From: Macrobrachium rosenbergii
Taxonomy: Eukaryota; Arthropoda; Malacostraca; Decapoda; Palaemonidae
Assembly (NCBI RefSeq): GCF_040412425.1
Contig: NC_089742.1
Coordinates: forward strand, 75,489,625-75,553,624
Length of the DNA stretch: 64,000 nucleotides
Direction of reading: 5' to 3'
Under the pieces are notes generated by a model, which was not told the DNA's origin, did no database searches, and was given only the letters and a program-made list of their open reading frames with translations. Both the position numbers and the translations under genes were made by a program. Below, in pieces: positions 62,961 to 64,000 of this stretch (position 1 is its first letter; the number at the start of each line of letters is the position of its first letter).

Positions 62961-63900
62961 AATGACCTTTTATCCCCCATCTAAGGAAAATAGATCAAAA
63001 GTTCGCTCGTTATTTTTGTTCGTCATTTTTTGCAAATAGATTATTTTGTTAGTAATAACTGTAGCACAAGCAAGCGCATGCGTTTGGAAGGGGAGTAACA
63101 TCCACTTTAAGCGCGTGAGGAATTTACCATCTCCGGTCCGGCTCAGTTTTATGACGAGTTTTGCTATAAATCTTTCTGGAGTATTCTCGATGTCATGCAC
63201 GATGCACCGACTTGCTTGCATTCGATCTTCGATTTATAGCATCATTTCGAAACCATTTGCAAATGGGATCATATCTGTTTAACCCGAGGAATCCTAATTT
63301 GAAACGGTGGAATTCTTAATTATGTGGTATTGCCACCCTCTTTTGTTTATTTTCATGTTTATTTTGATATGTTTGAAGAATAAATTTAGTCTAAGGGAGC
63401 TCTTTTTGGCTGAGTTTGATTTTTAATGTTCTTCTTTTGTGTATGGTCCATTACTTCTGGGAACTCCTTTGGATACATACTTCAAGTATCTGATTTTTCT
63501 TTAGCATGACAAACTTCAGAACTTGAAATTTTATAGTGAGTCTGGCTACTCGAGAGCATGATCTTTCCTGAACTGCATTGCGTCTCCAGCTTGTGGTGCA
63601 AACCTTCATCAGGAGAAAAGCCTGATCATTTCCGGACTCTTTCCCTAAACAGAGGCTCTGTTAACGTTAAATCTTGACAGATCTATGATTTGGGACTTAT
63701 ATACAAAGCAGCCGTTTCTCCAAGTATGGAGCAATTACTGCAGAATTATCATGAAAGAATAAATACAAGGTTACCGAGAAAGACAGAGGGTTGCGACGAC
63801 AGGAACCTTTATCTAAATCCGGTATCGTGAGTTCCGATCCGGTATCCCCTCATAAAGATGTGGTTTGGGATAGTCTATCTAAAAGGTTCAATCAAAATTG

Positions 63901-63903
<3 letters not shown>
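62961..63903. other. Unassigned sequence
   Basis: Frames on both strands at 62970-63282 overlap and show no domain. Confidence 0.5.

Positions 63904-63949
<46 letters not shown>
63904..63949 (+). repeat. (GA)n microsatellite
   Basis: About 22 units; the last 50 bases of the window are unassigned. Confidence 0.97.
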
Positions 63950-63950
<1 letters not shown>

Positions 63951-64000
63951 CAAAGAAGCAGTTCTTGGATACATCCTGTTTCATTTTACAAGACCGAGTC

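Overview
This looks like nuclear DNA of an animal, most probably a decapod crustacean and perhaps a caridean shrimp. The grounds are very dense AT, GA/CT, CA, AAT/ATT and AAG microsatellites, no compact coding, and interspersed families that I associate from memory with decapod sequence data. The taxon is an inference. I found no host protein-coding gene, tRNA, rRNA, CRISPR array or bacterial-style operon that the sequence supports. Nearly every long open frame is a microsatellite read-through or a transposon shadow.

The window is a transposon and satellite graveyard with clear structure. The commonest element is a ~310-400 bp non-coding family (11 copies, 4.7-54.6 kb) with an internal ~40-bp-arm palindrome, an 11-bp 5' motif repeated inverted just before a 3' hairpin, an internal 22-bp VNTR and T/T boundaries. 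I interpret it as a non-autonomous Helentron/Helitron2-like family. Three SINE-like families are present: A (tRNA head, one full copy with a 13-bp target duplication at 37.2 kb), B (tRNA head, TAA-repeat tail, full copy at 23.9 kb) and C (one copy with a 12-bp target duplication at 38.5 kb, another nested in a dead LINE at 15.45 kb). A ~205-bp hAT-type MITE is present twice with perfect 8-bp target duplications. Two foldback elements (26.2 and 40.7 kb) carry tRNA-like promoter boxes and lie against TA arrays.

Decayed retrotransposon coding pieces are readable: LINE reverse transcriptase at 14.35-16.27 kb (-), 27.15-27.86 kb (-) and 40.19-40.40 kb (+); the C-terminal tail of a second LINE type at 47.7 and 59.35 kb; and a Penelope-like reverse transcriptase fragment at 32.1-32.8 kb (-).

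Larger arrays: a scrambled 52-bp repeat (0.6-1.47 kb); a tetranucleotide CTGT/CATT array (36.0-36.4 kb); a 63-bp satellite of about 36-37 units with a duplicated 12-unit block (55.9-58.5 kb); and an old ~70-bp satellite (59.5-62.96 kb) that seems to come from the 3' tail of the LINE at 59.35 kb. A ~1 kb inverted duplication with a SINE in its spacer lies at 22.55-23.59 kb. Parts not assigned are listed as such.
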